NCBI GenBank assembly: GCA_009760855.2
Contig: WPIO01000058.1
Coordinates: 1,721,501 to 1,785,000, forward strand
Direction of reading: 5' to 3'
Source of the DNA: Cristatella mucedo
Lineage: Eukaryota > Bryozoa > Phylactolaemata > Cristatellidae
Length of the DNA: 63,500 nt
The notes beneath the pieces were generated by a model, which was not told the origin of the DNA, searched no databases, and saw nothing but the letters and a program-made list of their open reading frames with translations. The position numbers and the translations under genes are program-made. The first letter of the stretch is position 1; each line of letters starts with the position of its first letter. Positions 22,678 through 37,352 of the stretch are shown piece after piece.

Positions 22678-24312
22678 CTTGCCTCCGCCTTAGGCTTGCC
22701 CTTTAAGAAGAGGTTTCCTCTTTCGGACCTGCTCGCTTGGCGGAACATGACTTTCGAATTGAGTCCGATTGCTAGTCAACTCTGCAGCGACAGCACGCTA
22801 GACTAGCTCCTCGGTGTTCACTGCAGCAGCCTTTCCAAATGAAGGCAGAAACAGTTTTTCTGCGGTTTCTGCCGTGGCAGCATCCAGCAGTTTGTTAAAA
22901 TATTCTGGGCCGCTCTTTATTGTAGATTCTCAGGGCTTTCGGGACGACACGTGGTCGCTTTGAGGCGCTTGATGGACACTGCCCCGGACTTTTACTACCA
23001 CGCGATAAAGCAAGATCTAGGCTTAATCTTCCGAGACCTACTGACGTTTTCAAATATGCTACAAGCTTTGGATTGAGTCCAAGTAATAAAGATCAAGGTC
23101 GGCTAATTTACCGCCTTCATTTGGCGGCAGAAGGACCTCAAAAGCTTTCACCCTGCTGTACGGACAGCATTAAAGAATTGCCCGATGCAGGAAATCAATA
23201 GGTCTACTCTATATTGCTTATGGGTTCTGTTCTTTCTGGTTGCACTTTTACAAGATTTCATTTCTATTACATGCTACTCTCTGAAATATTCTATTAAAAT
23301 GGGTTATCATTGTATTCCTACGATACCTTTTCGTTTTACGAGGCATTTGTCTGCGCTTGCCTAGCTTAACAATTCAAATAGCTCTTTATTTTAAAGATTG
23401 GCACATACTATCGATGTAGCTAGAATTATCCATGTCTCTGAGCATTGCTGCCTTATAAATTTCCTAAATCTTGTTCTGTTGCAAGTTCCTCCTCCAAATC
23501 AACAATGTTCCATGCTTTTATAGCTCAATAATAGCTTACGTAAGATTTTCTCTCAATTCTAACCTCGTCGTGCGGCACGGCTATTGCGTAAGCAGTCAGC
23601 GTCCATCGAAGAAAAATTAATATTGCAACAGCTATCACAGCTGTCGTAATTTAATCGATCCACTAACACAACTATTCCAGGAAATACGTTTTTAATATAG
23701 ACTCCTTGAAAGAGGAATTTAACCTTTTAGAAAATTAATTTGTCATATCAAAAACAATTTTTCATAAGCCTATCTTTATATGGGAATATTACCTTCTTGT
23801 CGGACAAGCTTTAATTCGGTGCCATGACTTTGCAATGTAATAGGATAACACAATTAAACGTCGAAGTTCGAGTTTCTGAGTGCCTTTAAATGGAGATGTT
23901 CACAGTTTTCGGCCTCAAGGCAGGGAGCGGTGCGATGCGACCCAAAGCAATTTCTGCTGCTTGGGTGTGCTCGATGTGAGTTGCACGCTCCGACATGCTT
24001 AGCGAAAGGGTCAAGCTTCGCGCCGAGTAACTTTCTGCATTGGTCCTGGCAATGGTAAACACCTCTGCTGGGGGACGTGAGAGTAACAAGAGAACCTTTT
24101 TTATGCTGATTAACAATGTGGATTAACTATCTGGCGGAATATGTCATCTACCGTGAAAGATTTCTTTCCAGAGTGAGTCAGTGTTCATATGTTTAAGCGT
24201 AACATAACAGTGCTGTAGAAAGCACGAGGACGACTTAAATGCCGGACGCCGTAAAAAGAAACCACACGCTGTAAAAAGGAAGCATCTAACGCCGTCGGAA
24301 GAGCCATCGAGC
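22678..24312. other. No feature recognised
   Basis: No coding or repeat signal that I can support in 1.6 kb. Confidence 0.5.
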
Positions 24313-25035
24313 CCTAATAATAATATTAACAATACGTTTGGTAAAGCGCCCTCAGAGAACTCAATCTCTTTCTAGGCGCGGTTTCCAATAGCTGCAAAAG
24401 AAAGCTTGATCAAATGGTTTGTGGTAGCATGCTCAATAAACAACAAGAATAACATGGTTAGTGGTACCATGCACAGGGTCAGTATGCAAGTGTCGTTAGT
24501 TGCAGCATGCAATAGTGTCAGCGAGAATAAGCACATAAATGACAAATGACAGAGACCCAGTAAATGCTGTCATAAATGGATGCGTTTTTCGTTTACTTTT
24601 AAATGTGGACAAGTCAGGAGATGTCGTGATGTTGGATGGGAGTAAGTTCCAGGCTTTCGGGGCATAGGAACTAATGGCACGGTCTCGAAAGGATTTGAGG
24701 CTTGTACGAGGTATGGGTAAGCACTTAGATTCCGAAAAGTTGGTGATACGGTGCTTAGCCTGGTGGGAGAGTAAATCTGACACATAGGCTGGAGCCACAA
24801 ATGAAAGTAACAAAAAGTTAGTGACAAAACCTTGAAGTTGATGCGTTGACTGACTCGGAGCAATCACAGGTCGGCGAGAATTGGTGTGATACCGCAACTG
24901 CAACGCTCCCAATAGACAAGCCTAGGTGCAGAGTTTTGCACCAGCTGTAAGAGCTTGAGTGCACAGGCCGGTAGGTCAGCAAGCGCTGAATTAAGAAGTC
25001 AAGACGGGTTATCACAAATGCATTGTAAAAGGTAG
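24313..25035 (-). mobile_element. LINE family 1 copy, decayed
   Basis: The tail and hairpin lie at 24316-24380. Overlapping frames encode YVSDLLSHQAKHRITNFSES, the SFRDRAISSYAPKAWNLLPS block and QRINFKVLSLTF, equivalent to the family's reverse-transcriptase C-terminus. Frameshifts separate the pieces. Confidence 0.85.
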
Positions 25036-27009
<1,974 letters not shown>

Positions 27010-27734
27010 GAGTAAAAAGTGGAACCTTTTGAACTAGCTTTGTGGAATTCTGATCTCAGCAGGAGCCTTATTTTGTTTCAGAATTTGAAATTCAAATGCC
27101 ACAGAGATGCAGAAACCAATACAGCTAAGACTTGCTGCATGTCTGCTGTTTGAACGTCACGCATAAGAAACTATTTGCCTATAGACATCTAAATGCTTAC
27201 CAATTCAAGCTGTGTCCCCTACATGCCTGACCCGGGTCTGCCACTTGGTCTGTGGCTTCAGCTTCGCCGATTGCTAGTATTATCCCTATTAGATACGATA
27301 GTACATGCCCAATATCATTTTGCGATCTTCGTTAAAATTTATTCTTAGTTCGTGATTTTGATTGTTCATAGAAAACCTACGCGAAGCTCGCGTACCAGTC
27401 AGAGGCCGACTAGCTTAATGTCGCAAGTCAGTCGACTCTAGCCCCCCTCTGTGATCTCCCCCAAGCACTACTGTAAATAGCTCTAACTTGGTGGTCGTCA
27501 GGCTTACTATAACCCCGAACGCCAATGTTGAAGCTTGTGTTTGGAATTCTCGCTCAATGCGGGATGCACCATCAAGACATGATACACGTGGCATGATTTT
27601 TTCGACAACCTTGACCGGTTTTCTTTGACCGAGACGTGCCTGAAATGGACGAATATCCCGACCGCAACCGGTGCTACGCCAAATGCTTCTTCTTTCATAC
27701 TCTTAGATAAATAAAAACTGGTAGATGAGTCTCC
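27010..27734. other. No feature recognised
   Basis: Nothing I can support in this stretch. Confidence 0.5.
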
Positions 27735-27818
27735 GTCAAATGTATAGCGCCTAGAGAGAGATTGAGTTCTCTGAGGGCGCTTTATCAAGTGCATTATTAT
27801 TATTATTATTACTATTAT
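27735..27818 (+). mobile_element. LINE family 1 3' end only
   Basis: TAGCGCCTAGAGAGAGATTG, then TTCTCTGAGGGCGCTTTATC and an ATT tail form the conserved hairpin and tail without upstream LINE sequence. Confidence 0.85.
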
Positions 27819-28900
27819 CCGTTGTCTGGCTTTCCTCCCTCAATTTCTAACCATTTGAAATGACCTCGAAGCTGTCTTTCGAATCTCTTGTTATATTACA
27901 GTTGCTCCGGGGGCGGTGCTAGTGGAGACTCGAAGAGACACAGTACCTACGCGTGAGCGTTAAATGAGACTCAAACAGCATTACTCTCAACGCATAAATG
28001 TATGCGAGTTCAGTCAATCGCAGCAGACGACAAGAAATATAGCATGCATTAGTGGCCTGACGCTGGACCGCGTCAATGGCCCAATTGTTCTCCACAGGCG
28101 AGGCATGTACGTTACTCTCAGAGCGCTTCCCTGATGACAACAGCAGAAGCCGCAGGCACACACAACACTGTCGTATTGAGTCTCTTCGACAAAAAGCTGC
28201 CAATGTTGGCAGTAATCTATCGCCTCCAGATACCAAGTCCTCCTTTCACTCAGACTTTCTGGTCTCATTTCATTTTGTAAGAAATAAATCAATTTTTCCT
28301 CTTTGTATTATTTTTATTCATTTCGACAACTTGACAACAAAGTGACGCTTTAAGGGCCCAATTATTTTGGCTGACTCATTTTCTCTTGCGGCTCAATTGC
28401 ATGACCTTGCAACAAGACCCACACACATGATCAAATATAAACCAATAACTGTATTTTATCATTTCCTAATATTACCCAACTCAGCTTATCTGACCACATG
28501 CGTAAATTGTTTACCGTGCGTGCCCTTCTTTATATTCAAATGCATATGTGAATCTGGTATTCTCAAGACCCTTGACATCGACGCTGTCCTCGCGAAAATA
28601 TTTTGTTTGCTGCTGTTAATCAATGCCCATTTCAACATTTCATCGTTGGTAGAACACTACAACACGACACTTGCTGAGGTGCTTGACGAGTTCGCAGCTC
28701 TGACTAAACACACATGCACGGTGGCCCATGTTGTGGGTGCCTGCTGCTGCTGTTGTAATTAGCACCGAGTCCGGAATATGCCCCACCTGTAGCCGGTAGT
28801 TGGGCAGTTGACTCGGTGCGTGTCGTTCGGTTCGCACAGCAAAGAGCCAGCCGATGAACAGCGCCAGCACTCTATTGCAAGATGCAAGGAGCCGAAGGAC
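27819..28900. other. No feature recognised
   Basis: A 131-residue open frame at 28367-28762 has no recognisable domain and ends in a Cys run from a TGC repeat; I do not call it. Confidence 0.5.
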
Positions 28901-28907
28901 GCACGGC

Positions 28908-29170
28908 TCCGTTTGCCCCCCTTTCTCCCACGTTCGTCCCCCTTTCCCTCACGTTTGCCCCCCTTTCTCCCACGTTTGACCCCTTCTCCCACTCTCCTCT
29001 CTTCGACGGCTCCTGTCCCCTGGTCGACCCCGACGATTCATCGACGAGGACCACAACTGTGCACAGGCCGACCCTGAAGGTGAATCCACCATCTGTCCAC
29101 CAGAGGGTTACCGGCCTGTGTCCACGCTACATCACAGGCGGACCACAGCTGCGCACAGGCCCCTCTCAGC
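28908..29170. repeat. Short C-rich tandem repeats
   Basis: At about 28915-28990 a unit of about 24 bases (CCCCTTTCTCCCACGTTTG) repeats about four times with variation. At 29050-29160 a second motif (GGACCACAACTGTGCACAGG) occurs twice. Both strands stay open through the first repeat only because of its composition. Confidence 0.6.
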
Positions 29171-29631
29171 AGTGCTTCTAACAGCTGTTCACCAGCGGCT
29201 CATCAGAGGATCCTGCATTCAATCGAACTACAGTGCGTCCGGCCTTTAATGCAGAGGTTGTTTCCCGCAGCAGTTGCATTCCCCAACTTTGTTTATTCAG
29301 AAGGCTGGTATATATTTACGCGTGAGATTAATAAACGGTGAGTCTCTTCCACCACTTTCGTCCAAACTGGTGCATCCGTGAGACTCCTCTCAAAATCTGC
29401 CGCCACCGTAGCCACAGTCGCCCAACACCTAGATGGTCTATGGTTTCCCACAGACATTTAACTAGCTGGATCTGCTGAGAACCGGCTTGAGAAAGCATAC
29501 AAAAGATTAGGACTAACTGCCCCTTGACTGGCATACGAGGACTTTGGTAAATCATACTAATCACACCTAGCAAAGGATTAGTGTACCGTCTATTAAAAAT
29601 ATTGTTGAATCTCAGAAGCATGATTTTACAG
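29171..29631. other. No feature recognised
   Basis: Nothing I can support in this stretch. Confidence 0.5.
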
Positions 29632-29700
29632 CAAATGCAAAGTGCCTAGAAAGAGATTAAGTTGTCTGAGGGCGCTTAATCGTGTTTTATTATTATTATG
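29632..29700 (+). mobile_element. LINE family 1 3' end only
   Basis: AAAGTGCCTAGAAAGAGATT, then GTCTGAGGGCGCTTAATC and a short ATT tail mark the family terminus. Confidence 0.8.
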
Positions 29701-29824
29701 AGCACAATAAAAAATGCCGATATACCGGCACTCTACCTGCGCTTGTGCTGTATTCTAGTTCTTTAATAAAATTATGTTTTCACTAAATGCCCAATTTGGT
29801 CGACATTCATGTGTGTCCACTTTC

Positions 29825-30405
29825 AGCTACATCACATTGCTAAAATTTAGGCTTGCTTAGACTCGGATAATACATCCCAATTAGTCAAAGCCTTTGTGAC
29901 ATTCCGTCTCGACTGCTATAACTAACTTTGCTGGTCTGCAGGTGGGTGCAATTGGGCACTTACATTTTTTCCGAAACTCTGCAGCTAGGCTTTGTCTGTC
30001 GTGAGTATCGAAGTTGCCACATCAACTACTTCTTGAGGACCTGCAGAGATTCCAAATCTAGCAGCGTATCGACTTCAAGGTTCTGATACTTGCTTTTAGG
30101 TCCCTTTCTTCTCAGGCTGTAGACTACAAATCACAACTACTCCCCCACCAGGCTGAACAGCTTACCACCCGCTTTCTTAATCTAATCATTTAGCTACACA
30201 TTAAACGAAGCCTAAATCATTTGGAGACCGAACCTTTACTTCATGTGCTCCCAAAGCCTGGAACTCACTCCTGACTGATGCACGACATCCCATGACTTGA
30301 CGACATTTAAAAGAAGCTAAAAACGCAACTTCTAACAGCATTTAGTGGGTTCTGTGATTTGTCTTCTGTTTTCTTATACGTGCAGACGCTGTGTATGCTG
30401 CTGTT
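29825..30405 (+). mobile_element. LINE family 1 copy, decayed, tail missing
   Basis: Blocks equivalent to DKxTTSKLVHAFVTxRLDxxN (29865-29925), SAARLVCRE (29975-30010), RIDFKVL (30068-30092) and PKAWNS (30252-30272) follow in order with many stops. The hairpin and ATT tail are absent. Confidence 0.75.
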
Positions 30406-31614
30406 ACAAACCCGATGTACGGCTTCCACGACCGGTCAAAACTAGGCCGCAAACACAGTGCTCGTAGCAGTACTTGTCTTAACCGACGCAAGGGGAATAC
30501 TTGTGACGCTGGAACTTTGTATCATGGCTAGCTAATTGGAGGTGTTGGACCAATGCATGCAGGTACGCTGACAATAGCAGGAACAAGGCAGCGACGAAGC
30601 GTACACATACCTTAAAAATACAAGTCCGTATCCATAAGTTAGACAAGTCTATTCGACAGCAGTGGAAAGTTACAGGCGTTCAACAGTGGCGATGACATAC
30701 ACCAAAGGCTCTGTGGCCAAGAGCTCAAAACAGCTCCTACGCCGAAGCCGTGTCTGGAAATCTAACTACCAGCCTATTTCAGGTGCCGGCTTGGTATACC
30801 GCCTAGGTCATAAGCTACTGTATAACTCCATACTTCGAATAATATTACCGGCACTAATGTGGTTGGTTTAGCTGGCACCACCGGTTCAAGGGGAAGGGCT
30901 GAGGAAAGTCTCTATCGATAGATGCTGTTCACGCAAAGAGCCTATATTAAATTTTGCACCAACTTGAGGATGTAATAACATACGGTTATAGCAGCGGGTT
31001 TATTTGTTTTTAACAACTGTGCACAGCTCTGAGTAAAATCAACTAGTTTTGTAGCTCATGGCGACGGCTGCCTGGCGCTTTTTTGGCGGTTCACTTTGCT
31101 TGACCTTGACTTCACCTTGACTTTACCCGGTTAAGAATCCTGCGATCGATGTTATAATATTCATTGTCACTTCCTCTAACTTGGTATCTAATATATGTAA
31201 AGACTTGGGAAGTGGTTTTTCATACGTTAGCGTTCATTACATAGCTATCGCAGGGCGAAAGTCTGTCTGTTCGCATAACAATTAAAAATACAACCGCACG
31301 AGTTCTTAACAAACTTGCCGGAATCACCGAACCAAGCTTCACTGATGAAATCTTGTCAGAGCGAGAGATTCACTCAATTCCGGATTTGTGGAAATCGTCT
31401 GCTGTGGAAAATGTCTGCTCCCGGATTGGACAGACGCCTGTGCATGCTTAGGTAATCGCAGTTTAACCACAGCTAGTACAGCTGGAGACCACATATGACG
31501 TCAGTAGTGCAGTTGTTGTCTCCTCCACCTCAGGCAGCACCATAATAAGGACGAGGGCATGAACCTGGCTTCGAGGGAATCTGCATATGCAAATAGGGGC
31601 TCAAATCAACTTCT
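30406..31614. other. No feature recognised
   Basis: No coding signal. TGACCTTGACTTCACCTTGA-type repeats occur near 31095-31120. Confidence 0.5.
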
Positions 31615-32860
31615 TAATAACAATGATACATTCGTATAGCGCTCCCAGAGAACTGAATCTCTTTCTAGGCACTTTACAGATGCTGTAACGAAAGCATGAC
31701 CAAATGATTATTGGTAACATTCGTAATGACACCAAGCATAATAATAATAATAACAATAATAATAATAATAATAATACACTTGATAAAGCGCCCTCAGGGA
31801 ACTCAATCTCTTACTAGGCGCTTTACATTTACTGCAAAGGAAACACGATCGAATGGTGAGTGGTATCATGCTTGAAAAACAAACACATTGAATATGGTTA
31901 GGGGCGACATGCACAGGGTCAGCATGCAAATGTGGTTAGTGGCAGCATGCAGTGTCGGCACGCATAAGCACATGAAGGACGAAACACAGGGACCCACAAT
32001 ATGCTGTCCTAAATAGGTGTGTTTTTAAGTTCCTTTTAAATGTGGTCAGGTCAGGGGATGTTCTGACGCAGGTCGGGAGGGAGTTCCAGGCTTTGGGAGC
32101 ATACGAACGAAATGCATGGTCTCCATTGAGATTTGTATGAGGTATTTGTAGACTGTTGGATTCCGAAAAGCAGGTGGTACGATGCTTGGCCTGATGGGAG
32201 AGTATGTCGGAGAGATAGGTTGGAGCCATAGAATGAAGTGACCTAAAAGTGAGCGACAAAACCTTGAAGTCAATCCGTTGCTTGACTGGTAGCCAGTGCA
32301 GGTCGGCGAGAAGTGGAGTAATGTGGCAACTGAGACGCTCACGACAGACAAGCCTAGCTGCTGAGTTTTGCACCAGCTGCAATTGCCTGATCGCACATGT
32401 TGGTAGGCCAGTAAGCAGTGAGTTGCAGAAGTCGAGACAGGATGTCACGAATGCATGGACCAACTTAGATGTGGTATCCTTATCTAAACAAGCCCGAATT
32501 CTAGCAATGTTATGGAGCTGAAAATAGGCAGATTTGACTGTGGAGCTGATATGGTCGTCTAACGAGAGGTCGCTTTGGAATATGACACCTAGATTTCGAG
32601 CTGATGCAACAGGAGATATGCTGGCAGAGCCAATTTTGAGAGTCGGCCTTTCCAATCTCTGAATCACACTGGGTTTTCCCATAACTAGCAAGTTAGTTTT
32701 ATCATCGTTTAGTTTTAGAAAATTTGACATGCACAGAGTCAACATGCAAATATGGCTAGTAGCATCAGGCACGGTGTCAGCACACAAGAATCACGTGAAC
32801 TCAGTAAATGCTGTTACAAGCAGGTGTGTTTTAGCCAACTTTCGAAACCAATAATCGCCA
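31615..32860 (-). mobile_element. Older LINE family 1 copy split by a younger one
   Basis: The hairpin and 3' UTR of one copy lie at 31625-31737. Its upstream continuation (GACATGCACAGAGTCAACAT, then AGTAAATGCTGTTACAAGCA) resumes at 32729-32860. Between them sits a second copy with its own tail and hairpin. Confidence 0.75.
31738..32728 (-). mobile_element. Younger LINE family 1 copy nested in the older one
   Basis: A TTA/ATT tail at 31738-31776 and a hairpin at 31783-31826 are followed upstream by a long open frame (31936-32787). It encodes [20 protein letters not shown], the NLGVIFQSDLSLDDHISSTV block, HAFVTSCLDFCNSLL, LHWLPVKQRIDFKVL and PKAWNSLP. The frame is nearly intact, so this is one of the youngest copies here. 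It is 5'-truncated after the DDK block. Confidence 0.9.
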
Positions 32861-34589
32861 AACTGACATAGAAGAGTGAAGTCAAGTAGTAGTTTTCATC
32901 CCCCCTAACGTGTTAGTCTGGCCCACCAAGGCAAAAACAAGGTAAGGCAAGGATGTGCAAAGCAGCTCTTCAGTATTCTAGCATCAAGTAATCAAATTAT
33001 GCAGGCTTGAGTTAGAGACATGGCGGCCTCGGCGGGGCACACACACACACAAACACAAACATACACATACATCCATGAACTGCTCAGTGGCTTGTTCATA
33101 TGGCACTACCATGGCATACAATTGCACTAACTTTACTTAATACTGGCAGGTCATCTTTGCCGTTCAGCTATAAAAGCCGACGTACTCAACTGCTCCTCAC
33201 TTCATTAATAAATCTAGGACGCCATCGGACAGGGTATAGTATTAAAAGGGGAAATCGGGAGTTATGCCTCCATCCCTATAGGAGTCCTATAGGAGTTATG
33301 TCCCTCAAAACACATTTACTGATATTTCTCAAATACTAATTGACCGAAAAGCATGACAATTTGCAAAAAAACAAGGGCAACATTTATCTGTTGATGTAAC
33401 CATAGTACCACTTTGACCTTCTGATGACCTGTAAAAGTCAAGGTCAAATTTTCACTTCGGGTGTATCCCTTAGTTTTATTCAAACAGATTCATAAAATGC
33501 ATTGTAGAAATATGTTAAACCTTTTAAAAGATGCAGAACACTTTTGTTTAGCCTGGGATGCTTCTAAAAAGTAAATAAAAGTTTTTTTGACATTTAAAAA
33601 ATCCCATTACTGAGGAAATGGTCGGTCACGTGACTTTGAAGGACCGTGGCGCTATGCTCACTTGACATACAACCAATTTCAGAAACCCATGGCTGAAATA
33701 AGTCAACCAGAGCATATATTCCAAATTTCAAGTCGATGTGGCCATAGATGGCCAATCTGTAGCATCTCAAAGACTCAAAGCCTAACTGTTCAGGAGGCAC
33801 AGTCGAAGCTGCCAGCTTATTGCTCAACCAGCTGGCAGCACATATCTTGATGTTAAAAAGACCATAAACATCATACCGTGTTGCCAATACTGTCAATATG
33901 TCCTTCTGGAGGAGCTCAGAGTTCAAGCTGTCATCGTGGATGAAGGACATTTGCAGTCCCTCTGCCAGCATACATCATTGCAGCCTCCAGAGCCCAAACC
34001 AGAGGTTTAGGCAATTGCAAAGACAACCAACGACCAGGAGACAATCGATGATCAATTCAGTAGCAAGCTGGCATGTATTAGCAGCCCAAGCTGCAGAATA
34101 AACAGACAATTGCCTTGAAAAGGGCATTCCTTTGTCTTTGATAAAGACAGTCTCTCGACTCTGATCAAGACAGTACACGGTTGCAGACAGGCACATGATC
34201 AACACAGTGCGATTGCTAGCAGCTGGGCAATGAGCAGCAACTACTCGTAAGGTCCTGCACCTGCACCTCGGTAATTTTCATCTCGATCTTCATATTTGCT
34301 GACCCTGTTTGCCCTTGCATTCCTTTGCTCGCCCTGCATTTTGCCTTAGCTTAAGCATTACTGATGCTGCGTTTAGCATACTTATTTATATAGGTATCCA
34401 TCCCTCTCTCGATTTCAATTCCAAATCTTTGAAAGACTGGCCTACGACCATTCATTCCCTCATTTTTTGAATACTGGCATCATACGTCACAAGACATACA
34501 GCCTCGATGCCCGAGTACTTGGTCTTGGGGCACTCCATCCATACTAAATTATGCAGTGACTCATTCTGATTTTGATTCAGGCCATGCAA
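32861..34589. other. No gene recognised; inverted TTTGACCTT motif
   Basis: At about 33413-33450 TTTGACCTT and AAGGTCAAA form an inverted repeat around a second TGACCT. A 125-residue minus-strand frame at 33594-33971 has no recognisable domain. Confidence 0.5.
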
Positions 34590-36102
34590 GCACTTACTAA
34601 GTAAATTTTCACGGTGCACTTCATCATATGCCTTTTTAACGGCATTGGCAGTTCATTTGCACGTGATGAATTCGTAGTGTGCAGAGTGTCTGAAGGGCTG
34701 GTTCTTCGCTAAAGCTCGCTTGCATTTACACCATGAATCCTCCCCATCGGAGCAATGACGGTGATCAGGTGCATCGTGGTCGTTGAGGTGACGATAAAAA
34801 GCTCTTTACACGCCTTTTTTCAAGCCTCCTACATTACCCCCCTCCGATTCTGTCTAATTGCTGCTCTAAATTTCTGCTCCAATTTAGCAATTACTACTTT
34901 AGTTACCTTACCCCTGCCGTTAAACTTAGGCATCCCCTGTTTCTTTGGTGCTGTAAGATCCAGCAACCGTCTGCCAAGCCTCTTCGAAACATGCCCTATA
35001 CACTCTAGCTTGTGAACTTCTAGGTCCCCATATACATTAGCATTTTAACTTTAATATAACCTTTCGAATCTCCATCGCCTAAGTAGTTGTCATAATGTGC
35101 ACCTCGGGTTGCTAGAGATCGCTGGTAGATGCCCAGCGTACTTTCACTCTCCTTGTCACCACTTTTCCAAAGTAAATTTATTCGACATTCATGCGGTCCT
35201 GAGCCTGCATCAACGTCTGCAGTGCCTGGTCATAGCTTCTATATCAAGCACACGCCCAGTAGTGAGTGAAGTAGCACTGGCAATCCCATGAAGGGATGTA
35301 TAGCCACGCATCCTCCAACTGCCGTCTATACCAACTGCGATATCAGTTGAGTTCACATGCTTCATTTCCTCATACACAGCCTTCACCATTGACTGATCTG
35401 CCACTCCTTTCACTGCATGACATATGTCTGCCACACAGTTTGCGAAAGCTTGAGGTGGGATAGACTTAGGCAAATCTAAAAACCCGCAAAATTGATCTAA
35501 CTCAGCTCTCCCTAAACGAACGCTCCGCCCAGCACTTCATCCAAGCATATCATTTGCACATTCAGCATCGCGGTGCATCGCGAACGAAACTCGGCTGCTG
35601 CTGCTGCTGCAGGGTGTCAGAGCTCTCGTTTCGCATCTTTTGATCTTTTAGCGTAGTTATACTCCCCTGTTTTAGTTCGTCAACGTCTTCCTGACAGGTT
35701 GCATTAACTTATTAGCACAGTCACGCGCCTGACACTGTAAAACCAGTGTACTAGCCATACCCTTTACTTCGGTTTCTCTAAATAAAAAAAACGTGCGAAT
35801 TGCATTTGGGACACCGTTCGTAAGCCTTAACCGACAACGACGCTATTTCTTCCAAGCTATACAATCGATTCCCAAAAAACTTTTAAAATTTTTTTAAGGA
35901 CGAACCGGGGCTTTTTAGGGGTGGGCGTGCCACCTACCGCTAAGGGTACAGGCAGCGTTTTGCGAGCCCGCTTGACTGCATGCGGTCCGCTCAATTCCCC
36001 CACGCTGCTCACCCCAGCTGCCGCATTAACACTAGCTGCATCTTGGCCTGCACTCTAGGTACCATCCGCGTTATGTGCAACATGACGACGTGGACGAGAC
36101 AT
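34590..36102 (-). pseudogene. Decayed Mutator-like DDE transposase
   Basis: Read on this strand from an ATG at 36102, fragments in several frames follow the order of the animal Mutator-like transposase domain. They are a basic start MSRPRRHVAHN, then LGRAELDQFCGFLDLPKSIP (35450-35515), VGIDGSWRMRGYTSLHG (about 35290-35340), LGDGDSKGYIKV (35050-35086), HKLECIGHVSKRLGRRL (34968-35018) and HCSDGEDSWCK (34724-34760). The first Asp of the catalytic set is in VGIDGSW. In-frame stops occur from codon 16 on, with several frameshifts, so it is dead. Terminal inverted repeats were not identified. Family assignment rests on remembered motifs. Confidence 0.75.
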
Positions 36103-36429
36103 AGCGAACTTAGCTCACGCTGACGAAGTCTCGAAGCAAGTGTATTACGGAAGGCACCAAATGCTGAGAGGGACGGAAATGGATGTAAGCTCGCCGGGAT
36201 ATACCCAGTTCATAGGTCGACCCTCCATAGCAACCACCTCATTCGGCGGCTTTCCTAGGCTAGGTAGATACTTAAGACTACGACGCATCCGTCATGTGAG
36301 CAATATCACTTCCGGGTTGACATTTAATCAAACTATCCTTACAGTTTCAATTTACATACTGTCTGGCACTAAATTATTGGTCGAATTATGTTTTTGGCAC
36401 ATATAAGTCGTAATTGGGGAAGCCGAGCC

Positions 36430-36520
36430 GCTACGCGGCCCGCGTTTGTCGAGCGGTAGGGTGTTCAAGCTTTTAGCTTCACGTACGAGCAATCCACGAC
36501 GATTCAAAACAATGAATAGC
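36430..36520 (+). mobile_element. Possible tRNA-like SINE head
   Basis: GTTTGTCGAGCGGTAGGGTG resembles an A-box region and ACGACGATTCAAAACA a weak B-box, at suitable spacing. No body or tail could be matched, and a chance match is possible. Confidence 0.3.
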
Positions 36521-36619
36521 AATGAATTCAATTTTAATTCTTATTATTAAATGAACATTCCAAAATACAGACTTGCTATTTTGTATTTGTTCAGGCGTGG
36601 TACAGGTAACGCCTCCACA

Positions 36620-37352
36620 ACTAGCCATCACATCCGATCCCTATCCAAGATTAGAAGCTGACTCCCACAGTGGGTTGTAAAAAATTCAACTAGCCCTTTA
36701 GTTCTGTCTCGGCTTGATTATTGTAATTCCCTTTTGGCTGGGCTGCCAAAGAAAGCTATTATGCCACTACAGCTGACTATGAATATGGCTGCAAGGCTGG
36801 TCTTCAAGTCCCAGCGGTTTGAACACGTGTCACCTCTGCTGAAAGAGCTAGGATGGTTGCCGGTTGAGCAAAGGATACAGAGCAAAGTTCTTATGCTGAC
36901 CCACAAGGCCCGCCACGGCTTAGCTCCTTCGTACCTAGCTGAACTGCATCACCAGTTTCAGCCTCCTCGTGCCCTCAGGTCATGTATGGACGATAAATTA
37001 GCTGTTTCATTCATCCGCTTAAAGACCGTTGGCAACAGAAGTTTGAGGTCTGCAGGTCCTAGACTGTGGAACTCGCTTCCACAATTCTTACGCAGCGACA
37101 ACTACCCTCCAACTGCCGACTATGGCACATCTTTTTCAGCGGTCCTGAACGGCTACTTCTATGCTACTCACTACCTCAACTGCTCTCCTGACTCTGCTAT
37201 GCTTCCAACTTTCTCTTTGTTGCGTGAGATGAAGTCTGTTGGCTACCGAATGCGTACTGAAAGCCGCTTAGGCTGTGAGTGTGCTATACAAAACTCTCCT
37301 GCGTAACACCCACATGGTCTTTATGACTTTGTGGAGTTACTGATGGAGATAC
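36620..37352 (+). mobile_element. LINE family 2 copy, 3' part with open frame
   Basis: The open frame at 36734-37306 encodes the last 190 residues of a CR1/L2-like ORF2: LTMNMAARLVFKSQRFEHVS, then LGWLPVEQRIQSKVLMLTHK, PRLWNSLPQFLRSD and a unique tail ending CAIQNSPA. It is nearly identical to 54281-54853 on the other strand, so the two insertions are fairly recent. The element ends soon after GGAGTTACTGATGGAGATAC, without the hairpin of family 1. Confidence 0.9.

Noticed and set aside
28367-28762. 131-residue open frame
   Set aside because: Hydrophobic and Cys-rich by composition, with no recognisable motif or homologous copy in the window.
33594-33971. 125-residue minus-strand open frame
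   Set aside because: No family resemblance; the flanking sequence looks like a non-coding repeat.
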